Both the position numbers and the translations under genes were made by a program. Below the pieces are notes generated by a model. That model saw nothing but the letters and a program-made list of their open reading frames with translations. It was not told where the DNA came from and did no database searches. A stretch of 5,309 bases of DNA from JBOHUX01 sp050734915 (GTDB lineage: Bacteria; Chloroflexota; Dormibacteria; Dormibacterales; Dormibacteraceae). Shown piece by piece: positions 1 to 5,309 of this stretch (position 1 is its first letter; every line of letters starts with the position of its first letter). The DNA lies in NCBI GenBank assembly GCA_050734915.1, contig JBOHUX010000162.1, positions 1 to 5,309 of the forward strand, read 5' to 3'.

Positions 1-561
1 CACACGGCCTCCGCGCTGAGGCATGCCCGGGCCCGGGCCGCCGGTCCCGGGATACGTGAGGTGGCCGCCCTCGACGCGCGCGAAGGGCGTCATGGAGTGC
101 CGATAGGGAGCGCCCCGGCCGGTGATGTGGAGGACCTCCGATCCCCGCAGGGTGAGCGCATCGGCGACCAGCCGGCGGTGGCAGCGCCACGGTACCGCCT
201 CGGCACACATGATGGCGCTCGGACGCTCCGAGGCGAGCTCGAGGAGGCGCTCGAGGTCCGCCCGGAAGTCCTCCTCCAGCATGTGGTCGGCGTAGGCGCG
301 GAAGGAGCGGTTGCGCCAGCCGGCGTTCGGTGAGCCGGGGCGCCCGCGGCGGCGTCCCCCCAGGCCGGGCAGGTGAATGTATTCGATCCCCCGTCCCGGC
401 AGCTCCCCGGCCAGACTCGATCCGGCGAAGTGCGGCAGGCGCCGGGAGCCGGGCACGGACCTCACGTCCACGAGGCGCTGGACGCCGTTCAGGGTCAGCA
501 GCTCCGCCAGCTCGTCGAGCGACCTCGTCGAGTGGCCCACGGTGTGGATGGGAGCGGGCAA
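1..561 (-). CDS. DUF488 family protein, 3' end cut off by the window edge
   Basis: The minus-strand frame from 561 to base 1 is open for 187 codons with no stop, so the C-terminus lies outside the window. The product matches the DUF488 family (PF04343), whose biochemical role is not established. Visible hallmarks are the N-terminal strand IHTVGHSTRSLDEL (residues 5-18), the VDVRSVPGSRR segment (31-41), LPGLGGRR (64-71), GWRN followed by FRAYADHM (81-94), and the signature CAEAVPWRCHR (119-129), with a Cys and a Cys-His pair that could be catalytic or metal-binding. The TPFARVEGGHLTYPG segment (158-172) is usually close to the C-terminus in this family, so little is probably missing. The start is a TTG at 561. 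It was chosen because it places the TVGHS strand at the usual distance and has GAGGG about 6 bases upstream, overlapping the stop codon of the upstream monooxygenase gene. The frame is open further upstream, so a start inside that gene cannot be excluded. The 8-base gap implies the same operon. Family assignment is secure; function is unknown. Confidence 0.88.
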   Translation of the reverse strand, partial: MPAPIHTVGHSTRSLDELAELLTLNGVQRLVDVRSVPGSRRLPHFAGSSLAGELPGRGIEYIHLPGLGGRRRGRPGSPNAGWRNRSFRAYADHMLEEDFRADLERLLELASERPSAIMCAEAVPWRCHRRLVADALTLRGSEVLHITGRGAPYRHSMTPFARVEGGHLTYPGTGGPGPGMPQRGGRV

Positions 562-569
562 CGCCGCCC

Positions 570-1601
570 TCAGACGGCGAGCCGGCGCAGCTCGGGGATG
601 ACCCGGGACGCGAACAGCTCCACGGCGGGGGCCGCCTGGTCGAGCGTCATGCCGGGATAGTGGAGCCGGAAGATCACGTGCAGCCGCCGCGAGCCGAGGG
701 CCCTGATCCATGGCGCCAGCCGCTCCAGAACCTGGTCGGGGCTGCCCTCGATGAGCCGCGCGGCGACGGCGTCGCGGTCCAGCGTCGGCAGCCGGAAGGG
801 GCGCCCGGGGGTGTCGGCGCCCTCGCCCCAGACGGCATAGGTGCCGAGTTGGTGCCAGGCGCCCTCGATGACGTGCTCGGGCGTCCGCCCGTCCGCGGTG
901 ACGAACGCGTTCTGGAGGAGTGCGATGTCGAGCGATGTCGGATCGCGGCCGCCCGCCCGCGCCGCGCCGTCGAAGAGCCGGACTGCCTGCTCCATCCGGG
1001 GGAGCGTCGGCCGGGTGGCGAGAAAGCCGTCGGCGAGGCGCCCGGCGCGGGAGATCGCGGCGTCGACGGTGCCTCCGAGCCAGATCGGGATGGGCCCGGC
1101 CGGCCTCGGCGTGACGGCGACCTGATCGAAGTTGCCCAGCTTGCCCCCGAAGGTGAACCTCTGCCCGGACCAGGCGAGCCGGCAGAGCGTCAGCAGCTCG
1201 ACGGTGCGGGCTACGCGCTCGGAGACGGGGATCCCGAAGGCCCGGAACTCCTCGTCACGCCAGCCGAGGGCCAGGCCGACGATGAGGCGCCCCCCCGCAA
1301 GCTGATCCAGGACCGCGCAGTCCTCCGCGAACCTGAGCGGGTGCTGGAAGGGCGCCAGGACGACGCCGGTACCGAGGGCGACCCGGCGGGTGACCGCCGC
1401 GATGGCACCCAGGAGGACGGCCAGAGAGGGGAGATAGCCGTCGGCGGCGCCGTGATGCTCCGAGACCCATACGGAATCGAAGCCGGAGTCCTCGGCCAGA
1501 CGGCAGAGGTCGATGATCTCCCGGTACTCCTCGTGGAAGCTGCGCGCGGCGCCCGGCGGAACCTGGCCGGTGAAGAGGCCGAGCCCGATCCTCAGCGGCA
1601 T
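570..1601 (-). CDS. Luciferase-like (LLM class) flavin-dependent monooxygenase/oxidoreductase
   Basis: This 343-residue protein has the length and motifs of the bacterial luciferase-like superfamily: TIM-barrel enzymes that use reduced FMN or coenzyme F420 to oxidise small organic substrates in the cytoplasm. Landmarks in order are the N-terminal strand RIGLGLFTG (4-12), DSVWVSEHHG (42-51), ALGTGVVLAPFQHPLR (75-90), LAGGRLIVGLALGWRDEEF (101-119), PIPIWLGG (170-177), RLADGFLATRP (188-198) and the C-terminal GSPDQVLERL (286-295). The EHH motif and HPLR loop are typical of the flavin pocket. The sequence does not settle FMN versus F420, or the substrate. The ATG at 1601 begins 3 bases after the TGA of the acyl-CoA dehydrogenase gene. 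I see no strong ribosome binding site there, so translation is probably coupled to that gene. The stop codon overlaps the likely ribosome binding site of the DUF488 gene. Superfamily assignment is firm; the specific reaction is unknown. Confidence 0.93.
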   Translation of the reverse strand: MPLRIGLGLFTGQVPPGAARSFHEEYREIIDLCRLAEDSGFDSVWVSEHHGAADGYLPSLAVLLGAIAAVTRRVALGTGVVLAPFQHPLRFAEDCAVLDQLAGGRLIVGLALGWRDEEFRAFGIPVSERVARTVELLTLCRLAWSGQRFTFGGKLGNFDQVAVTPRPAGPIPIWLGGTVDAAISRAGRLADGFLATRPTLPRMEQAVRLFDGAARAGGRDPTSLDIALLQNAFVTADGRTPEHVIEGAWHQLGTYAVWGEGADTPGRPFRLPTLDRDAVAARLIEGSPDQVLERLAPWIRALGSRRLHVIFRLHYPGMTLDQAAPAVELFASRVIPELRRLAV

Positions 1602-1604
1602 CTT

Positions 1605-3194
1605 TCAGGCGCCGTCCAGCACGAGCTCGAAGCGGTCCCCGCCAGCGGCCGGGGAGCAGGCGGAGTCCCAGAGCCCGGCGACCGCCGCGCCGCGCTCTCC
1701 GGGGATGGAGCGGAGGAGTCCCCCCATCCAGGATTCACCCAGGCTGAAGGCGAGCCCGCGCGCGTGGCGCTGGGCGAGCTCGACGTCGAGCCCGGCAACC
1801 TCGGCGAGGAGCCGCTCGGTCGCCTTCTGGCCGGGAGCGTCGAGGCGCTCCATCTCGGCCGCCCACGCCTCGCGGGCGCCGGGCCGCGCGAGGCTCCGGA
1901 GCACGTCCAGTGAGAGCACGTTGGTGGTCCCCTCCCAGATCGGCAGGACCTGGGCGTCGCGAAGCAGCCGTGGGATGCCCGTGTCCTCCATGTAGCCCTG
2001 ACCGCCGAAGCACTCGACGGCCTCCGAGGCGACTGCCACCGCGCGCTTGCCGGTGACGAGCTTGGCGAGCGAGGCTCCGATCCTGAAGAGCGCCTTCTCC
2101 TCCGCCGAGGCGACGCCTGCCTCCACCCGGCCGAGCAGTTCGGCCTGGCGAAGGGTCAGGGCCAGGCAGCCCTCGGCCTGGACGGCCATCTCGAGCAGGA
2201 CCTGGCGCTGGAGGGGCTGGGCGTCGAGGGGCCGGCCGAAGGCTGTCCGCCGGGAGGCGAACGCGCGCGCCATCGTGACCGCCCGCCGCATGCCGGCGGC
2301 CGACGCGATCGCGTTGTGGAGGCGGGTGATGTTGAGCATCGGCGTCATCTGCTGGAATCCCCGCTCGACATCTCCGACCGTGTCCGCGACCGCGCCCTCG
2401 AGCGTCGCCTCCCCGGTGGCCATGGCCCGGGTGCCGAGCTTGTCCTTGAGGCGATCGATGCGAATGTGGTTGCGGCTCCCGTCCGGGAGCGTCCGGCGGA
2501 CCAGGAAGAGCCCCAGCCCGCGGGTGCCGGCGGGCGCGAAGTGCGGCCGGGCCAGGGTGAGCACCACCTCGCCGTCCACGTTGGAGCAGAAGAACTTCCG
2601 GCCGTGAAGCCGCCAGCAGCCGTTCTCACGCCGGGCCTCGACCGCGTTGGCGCCGACGTCGGAGCCTCCCTGCCGCTCGGTCATCCACTGGCCGGCCGTC
2701 CAGGCCCGGCTCGGATCCCGGGCCACGAGATGAGGGACGACCTCCGCGCGAAGATCGGCCGGGCCGAACTCGGTCAGCACGCGCGCCGCACCGTCGGTCA
2801 TCGCCACCGGGCAGTGGTAGGTCGCGGTCGAGGGCCCGAAGAGATATCCCAGCGCCGCCTGCACCAGCCGGACCTGGGGACCGGCGGCCGCCCGGGCCTC
2901 CGCCTCGTAGGGCAGGGCCACCAGTCCCGCCCGCGCGGCCACCTCGCCCATCCGCTGCCAGGCCTCCGGGTAGACGACCTCGTCCACGCGCTCGCCCCAG
3001 GGCTCGACCGAGCGCAGCCAGGCTGGTTGCGCCTCGCACGCGTCGCCCCATTCTCGAAGCTCGTCGGCGGCCGCCCGGCCCATCTCCACCAGCTGGGGTT
3101 CCGCCCACGCCCGCGCGGCAGGGGCGAGATGAGCCCGGAGGTGCGAGCCCAGCGCGGGGTCGGCGAGGTAGGTGTTCTGAGGAAGCAACCGCAC
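1605..3194 (-). CDS. AidB-like acyl-CoA dehydrogenase family protein
   Basis: This 529-residue flavoprotein belongs to the acyl-CoA dehydrogenase superfamily and is closest in layout to the AidB-type branch (E. coli AidB is about 540 residues), not to the roughly 380-residue classical enzymes. An extended N-terminal region (1-120) begins NTYLADPAL, as in AidB relatives. The middle beta domain carries QWMTERQGGSDVGAN (169-183), the FAD/substrate segment, and WRLHGRKFFCSN (194-205). The C-terminal helical domain has ASRRTAFGRPLDAQPLQR (313-330), ECFGGQGYMEDTGIPRLLRDA (around 394-414) and IWEGTTNVLSLDVLR (419-433). Glu421 in that last segment aligns with the catalytic base of classical acyl-CoA dehydrogenases. 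A further C-terminal tail (434-529) is also AidB-like. The start is GTG at 3194, with GAGG five bases upstream and a TAGAAT box just before that; a TTG at 3188 is an alternative. It is the first gene of a tight set with the monooxygenase and DUF488 genes. The alkylation-response role of E. coli AidB should not be assumed; the acyl substrate is unknown. Confidence 0.93.
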   Translation of the reverse strand: MRLLPQNTYLADPALGSHLRAHLAPAARAWAEPQLVEMGRAAADELREWGDACEAQPAWLRSVEPWGERVDEVVYPEAWQRMGEVAARAGLVALPYEAEARAAAGPQVRLVQAALGYLFGPSTATYHCPVAMTDGAARVLTEFGPADLRAEVVPHLVARDPSRAWTAGQWMTERQGGSDVGANAVEARRENGCWRLHGRKFFCSNVDGEVVLTLARPHFAPAGTRGLGLFLVRRTLPDGSRNHIRIDRLKDKLGTRAMATGEATLEGAVADTVGDVERGFQQMTPMLNITRLHNAIASAAGMRRAVTMARAFASRRTAFGRPLDAQPLQRQVLLEMAVQAEGCLALTLRQAELLGRVEAGVASAEEKALFRIGASLAKLVTGKRAVAVASEAVECFGGQGYMEDTGIPRLLRDAQVLPIWEGTTNVLSLDVLRSLARPGAREAWAAEMERLDAPGQKATERLLAEVAGLDVELAQRHARGLAFSLGESWMGGLLRSIPGERGAAVAGLWDSACSPAAGGDRFELVLDGA

Positions 3195-3250
3195 CCTGTC
3201 CTCGATTCTAGGAGCCTCGGTCAGCGGCTCCGGCGCATCAGCCTCGCGGA
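3195..3250 (-). promoter_or_regulatory. Intergenic region with possible promoter for the acyl-CoA dehydrogenase operon
   Basis: This 56-base gap separates the putative anti-sigma gene from the acyl-CoA dehydrogenase gene. On the minus strand it contains TAGAAT at 3210-3205, which fits a TAnnnT -10 box. The GAGG ribosome binding site follows at 3203-3200, then the GTG start at 3194. I see no good -35 hexamer 16-18 bases upstream. If TAGAAT is used, the transcript would start within a few bases of the GTG, making it nearly leaderless and making the GAGG irrelevant for that transcript. The call rests on sequence appearance only. Confidence 0.3.
3211..3231. repeat. Perfect inverted repeat, 6-bp arms with 9-base spacer
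   Basis: GGAGCC at 3211-3216 and GGCTCC at 3226-3231 are exact reverse complements. The dyad sits between the anti-sigma-like gene and the acyl-CoA dehydrogenase gene, directly upstream of the TAGAAT box on the minus strand. No T-run follows it on either strand, so it is not a standard intrinsic terminator. It could be an operator for a dimeric regulator, an RNA hairpin that modulates read-through, or chance in GC-rich DNA. Confidence 0.4.
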
Positions 3251-4321
3251 TCAGGGCGAGCTGAGGTCGTCACGGGCGACGGCGGCCACGACCAGGGGCG
3301 GGGCGCCCGGCGCCCCGGTCAGGAGGTAGACCGGCTCCAGGTAGCCGACCCCGCCATCGGGCACCGCCAGGTAGGCGAGCTGGACGCTGGTGAAGCCGGA
3401 GGCCGCGCTCCCCAGCGCCGAGATGGCGTCCCCGGCGCTCCGTAGCGGGTACGAGGAGCGGGCCGCCGAGAGCGGCATGACGTCGGTGACGGGCACCCCG
3501 GCAGCGTCGATGAGGGGTCCGATGCCGGCGTTGGGAGGGGTGGGGTGAGAGACCGGTGGCGGCGCACCCTGCAGGTGATACGTCGGCGGCAGGCCACGCA
3601 CGGCGTCGCTGCCGGAGACCGTGAGGGTGAATCCCGGGCCGCTGTAGCTTCCCAACAGGGTCTGGGTCAACGCCGGCCGGGGCCGGGCACCGAGCGCGGC
3701 GGCGAACCGATCCGCGTCCTGGCGGGTGGGCTCCCGGTACCGGAAGACGGGCGCGTGATGCGGGAGTCCCGAACCGGTCACGCGCGGGCCGGGGCCGGGA
3801 GCGGCCGGGGTCACCGGCATGTACGCCCGGGCTGCGGGCGGCACGACGGGCGCCGGGAGCCTGCCGAAGGCGGCGGCGGCGCCCGGGGCGGACTTGTTGG
3901 GCGCCAGCGAAAGGGCGCGCGAGCCGGACCCGGAGCCCGACGAACCGTGGAGATCCCGGTGCGTGACCGCGAAGCCCGCTCCCGCGATCACGAGCAACGC
4001 CGCCAGGGCGGGGGCGAGGCGGTTGGGGGCCAGAGCGGCGGCGAGGCCGCGCCGAAGCCTCTCCTGGAGGGTGGGGCGGGCACGCAGGCGCGCCTCGAGC
4101 TCGGCGGCGAAGGCGGGCCGCGGGGCGCTGGCCTGGAAGAGGGCGTCCAGGCGCCCCTCGAGGGCGCGATCCCCCGATTCGATCACCGCTTCTCGGCGGT
4201 CGGGCTCGCTATCTTGCGGGCGGTCTCGCTCGTGGTCTTGCGGGCGGTCTCGCTCGTGGTCTTGCTGGCGGCCTCGCTCGTGGTCTCGCTCGTGGTCTTG
4301 CGGGCGGCGCGGGCCGCTCAT
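3251..4321 (-). CDS. Single-pass membrane protein, putative anti-sigma factor
   Basis: This 356-residue protein is encoded directly after the ECF sigma gene; its ATG (4321-4319) overlaps the sigma TGA (4320-4318) as ATGA. That overlap decided the start, although the frame is open further upstream. Residues 1-45 are a hydrophilic tail dominated by an Asp-led tetrad repeat (DHER, DRPQ). Residues 46-98 form a charged helical cytoplasmic segment (LEGRLDALFQASAPRPAFAAEL, then LRARPTLQERLRR). One hydrophobic segment (about 102-119, LAPALAALLVIAGAGFAV) is the likely membrane anchor. A Ser/Gly linker (126-135) and a Pro/Ala-rich stretch lead to an outer domain (about 190-356) containing FTLTVSG (231-237), VQLAYLAVP (313-321) and GYLEPVYLLTG (326-336). 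There are no cysteines, so it is not a zinc-type (ZAS, HxxxCxxC) anti-sigma factor. The anti-sigma role is inferred from gene position and topology alone; I do not recognise the outer domain. A GTG at 4186 (residue 46) is a possible alternative start that would omit the repeats. Confidence 0.75.
   Translation of the reverse strand: MSGPRRPQDHERDHERGRQQDHERDRPQDHERDRPQDSEPDRREAVIESGDRALEGRLDALFQASAPRPAFAAELEARLRARPTLQERLRRGLAAALAPNRLAPALAALLVIAGAGFAVTHRDLHGSSGSGSGSRALSLAPNKSAPGAAAAFGRLPAPVVPPAARAYMPVTPAAPGPGPRVTGSGLPHHAPVFRYREPTRQDADRFAAALGARPRPALTQTLLGSYSGPGFTLTVSGSDAVRGLPPTYHLQGAPPPVSHPTPPNAGIGPLIDAAGVPVTDVMPLSAARSSYPLRSAGDAISALGSAASGFTSVQLAYLAVPDGGVGYLEPVYLLTGAPGAPPLVVAAVARDDLSSP
4213..4308. 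repeat. 24-bp tandem repeat inside the putative anti-sigma gene
   Basis: The unit at 4213-4236 is repeated exactly at 4237-4260 and with two mismatches at 4261-4284. It is followed by a 12-base half unit (4285-4296, CTCGCTCGTGGT on the plus strand) and the start of another unit (4297-4308, last base differing). The 24-mer itself looks like two diverged 12-mers (8 of 12 bases shared). In the minus-strand gene each unit encodes eight residues, DHERDRPQ or a variant, so changes in copy number of 12 or 24 bases keep the reading frame. The array spans residues 5-36 of the protein. Confidence 0.93.
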
Positions 4322-4827
4322 GGCACCGACTCCGCCAGCCGGGCCCGGAGGGCCCTGAGGGCACGGTGGTGGAGCATCTTGGCCGCGTCCTCGGTGCAGC
4401 CCATCAGCTCGCCCACCTCCCGGAAGCTGAAGCCGCCGGCGTGGCGCAGCGAGACCACCTCCCGCTGCCGCTCCGGCAGGGTGGCGACGATCGCCATCAG
4501 GTCCCGGTAGCGGATCCGTTCCTCGGCCAGCGCGGCCGGATCCGCCGAGGGCTCGGGCTCGGCCGCCAGGGCGCGCCCGACCCGGGCCTGGACCTGGGCG
4601 CGCCGGTGGTGGTCGAGGGCGGCGTTGCGGGCGATCCGGAAGAGCCACGCCGAGGGCGTCTCGGCCAACGGCTGGAACCGGTCATAGGCGCGGTAGGCGT
4701 TCATGAAGGCCTGCGCCGTGACGTCCTCAGCCTCCGCCGCCGCGCCGACCTGAGCCCGGACATAGGCGTAGATGCGGTTCAGATAGTCGCGGTACAGATC
4801 CTCGAACGGCGGCTTGGCGCCGGCCAC
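4318..4827 (-). CDS. ECF-type RNA polymerase sigma-70 family factor
   Basis: This 169-residue protein has the two-domain layout of extracytoplasmic-function sigma factors, which direct RNA polymerase to a small regulon. Region 2 covers about residues 8-77: FEDLYRDYLNRIYAYVRAQV, then EAEDVTAQAFMNAYRAYDRF (32-51, core-binding and -10 reading) and SAWLFRIARNAALDHHRR (59-76). A Pro/Ala/Glu-rich linker (about 86-102) joins region 4 (about 105-164): LPERQREVVSLRHAGGFSFREVGELMGCTEDAAKMLHHRALRAL, whose helix-turn-helix (FSFREVGELMGCTEDAAKMLHHRA, 133-156) reads the -35 element. The start is GTG at 4827. There is no clear ribosome binding site, but a TACGAT box lies at 4841-4836, so the message may be nearly leaderless. 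An ATG at 4837 is out of frame. The overlap with the downstream membrane protein gene suggests a sigma/anti-sigma pair. The ECF subgroup cannot be assigned by eye. Confidence 0.95.
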   Translation of the reverse strand: MAGAKPPFEDLYRDYLNRIYAYVRAQVGAAAEAEDVTAQAFMNAYRAYDRFQPLAETPSAWLFRIARNAALDHHRRAQVQARVGRALAAEPEPSADPAALAEERIRYRDLMAIVATLPERQREVVSLRHAGGFSFREVGELMGCTEDAAKMLHHRALRALRARLAESVP

Positions 4828-5005
4828 AGCCGCCCATCGTATCCCGGCGATCAGGCCCCACCGCCTTGCTCCGGTACGCCCGGTCCCAACTCACGGCCCC
4901 GCCGCCGAAGCTCGGGGAGGAGCTGGTGGCAGATCTCTGGCGCGACACGAGCACTCAACGCACCCAGGCGCGACGGGTAACGGGTCTGGCGCAGACTCTT
5001 CGCCG
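4828..5005. promoter_or_regulatory. Divergent intergenic region between the sigma factor gene and hemE
   Basis: These 178 bases must carry the start signals for hemE (plus) and probably for the sigma operon (minus). On the minus strand, TACGAT at 4841-4836 is a TAnnnT candidate -10 box ending 8 bases before the sigma GTG, with no good -35 sequence behind it. On the plus strand I find no convincing -10 or -35 pair, only a short dyad next to the hemE start. Open frames cross the region but have no recognisable product. The promoter role follows from layout; the exact boxes are tentative. Confidence 0.4.
4984..4996. repeat. Short inverted repeat just upstream of hemE
   Basis: GTCTG (4984-4988) and CAGAC (4992-4996) are exact reverse complements around a 3-base centre (GCG). 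The dyad ends 9 bases before the hemE ATG, where a ribosome binding site would normally lie, and no good Shine-Dalgarno sequence is visible there. It may be a small operator or an RNA hairpin affecting initiation. A 5-bp arm is short enough to arise by chance. Confidence 0.3.
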
Positions 5006-5309
5006 ATGTCCGAGTTCTTGAAGGCGGCCCGGAAGGAGCCCGTCCGCTGGACGCCAATCTGGCTCATGCGCCAGGCCGGCCGCGCCCTCCCCGAGTACCG
5101 GAGGATCCGGGAGCGATACCGGCTCGTCGAAATCGTCGCTCAGCCCGAGCTGTGCGCGGAGGTGACCCTGGAGCCGGTGCGCCGGTTCGGTATGGACGCC
5201 GCCGTCATGTTCGCCGACATCATGCTCATCACCGCCGGCATGGGCATCAGCTTCGAGCTCGTCGAAGAGGTGGGTCCGGTGATCTCCAACCCGGTGCGCG
5301 GCGCCGCCG
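5006..5309 (+). CDS. hemE: Uroporphyrinogen decarboxylase, N-terminal part (runs off the window)
   Basis: The first 101 codons are present. The enzyme removes the four acetate carboxyl groups of uroporphyrinogen III to give coproporphyrinogen III in haem biosynthesis, in the cytoplasm and without a cofactor. The N-terminus MSEFLKAARKEPVRWTPIWL reads like the family start. The signature loop RQAGRALPEYR (22-32) supplies Arg22 and Arg26, which correspond to substrate-binding arginines. FADIM (69-73) contains Asp71, the counterpart of the key catalytic Asp of the FSDI motif. QPELCAEVTLEPVRRFGMDAAV precedes it, as is typical. The ATG at 5006 was chosen because it gives the usual short lead (about 20 residues) before the RQAGR motif. 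No clear ribosome binding site precedes it. The common RQAGRY and FSDI residues are Ala27 and Ala70 here. The gene is divergent from the sigma operon. Roughly 240 residues are expected beyond the window edge. Confidence 0.93.
   Translation, partial: MSEFLKAARKEPVRWTPIWLMRQAGRALPEYRRIRERYRLVEIVAQPELCAEVTLEPVRRFGMDAAVMFADIMLITAGMGISFELVEEVGPVISNPVRGAA

Noticed and set aside
26..40. GC palindrome (CCCGGG repeated) as a terminator for the minus-strand operon
   Set aside because: It lies within the still-open DUF488 frame, encodes a Gly/Pro run, and has no following T-tract.
330..1913. A 527-codon open frame on the plus strand opposite the monooxygenase and acyl-CoA dehydrogenase genes
   Set aside because: Its translation is a Pro/Gly/Arg/Glu-rich low-complexity product typical of the frame opposite a GC-rich gene, and the minus strand there encodes two clear enzyme families.
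2316..3329. A 337-codon plus-strand open frame crossing the acyl-CoA dehydrogenase gene and the intergenic gap
   Set aside because: No recognisable motif, and the composition is that of an antisense shadow; it crosses the boundary between two well-supported minus-strand genes.
4213..4308. CRISPR-like array
   Set aside because: The copies are directly adjacent with no unique spacers, and the array lies in frame inside a gene.
3545..4510. Plus-strand open frames opposite the repeat region, with a repetitive hydrophobic VLRAVSLV-type stretch that resembles a membrane segment
   Set aside because: The repetition comes from reading the 24-bp array on the opposite strand. The minus-strand frame is supported by the ATGA overlap with the sigma gene and by a coherent membrane topology.
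4322..4648. Upstream extension of the putative anti-sigma reading frame through the sigma gene, which would give 465 residues
   Set aside because: The extension is Pro/Arg/Gly-rich out-of-frame reading of the sigma factor gene; the ATG at 4321 with the ATGA overlap is the natural start.
4851..5057. 68-codon minus-strand frame in the sigma/hemE intergenic region
   Set aside because: No family resemblance, and it overlaps the well-supported hemE start on the opposite strand; most likely a chance frame in GC-rich DNA.

Overview
This is a GC-rich (roughly 70% by eye), gene-dense stretch of chromosome from a bacterium that uses GTG and TTG starts freely and packs its genes with overlaps or gaps of a few bases. 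The style suits a high-GC soil or environmental lineage such as Actinobacteria, Chloroflexi/Dormibacterota or Rokubacteria-like groups. Nothing in the window fixes the phylum. I see no mobile element, tRNA, rRNA or CRISPR array, and base composition does not change visibly along the window.

Five genes lie in series on the minus strand, read from right to left. The first is an ECF-type RNA polymerase sigma factor (4827 to 4318). It is joined by an ATGA stop/start overlap to a single-pass membrane protein (4321 to 3251), which sits where an anti-sigma factor is expected. That protein starts with an unusual Asp-led four-residue repeat, encoded by a 24-bp tandem DNA repeat, and ends in an extracytoplasmic domain I do not recognise. 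After a 56-bp gap containing a perfect 6-bp dyad and a TAGAAT box come an AidB-like acyl-CoA dehydrogenase (3194 to 1605), a luciferase-like flavin monooxygenase (1601 to 570) and a DUF488 protein (561 to past base 1). These last three are separated by only 3 and 8 bases, so they are almost certainly co-transcribed.

On the plus strand, divergent from the sigma factor across a 178-bp intergenic region, is the start of hemE (uroporphyrinogen decarboxylase, 5006 to past the right edge), a haem biosynthesis enzyme.

Functionally the window looks like three units: a sigma/anti-sigma signalling pair, a small redox operon (acyl-CoA dehydrogenase plus flavin monooxygenase plus DUF488) of unknown substrate, and a housekeeping haem gene. 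Whether the sigma factor controls the redox operon or hemE is an open inference. No convincing new multi-gene system is present. The most unusual element is the repeat-bearing, cysteine-free putative anti-sigma protein.
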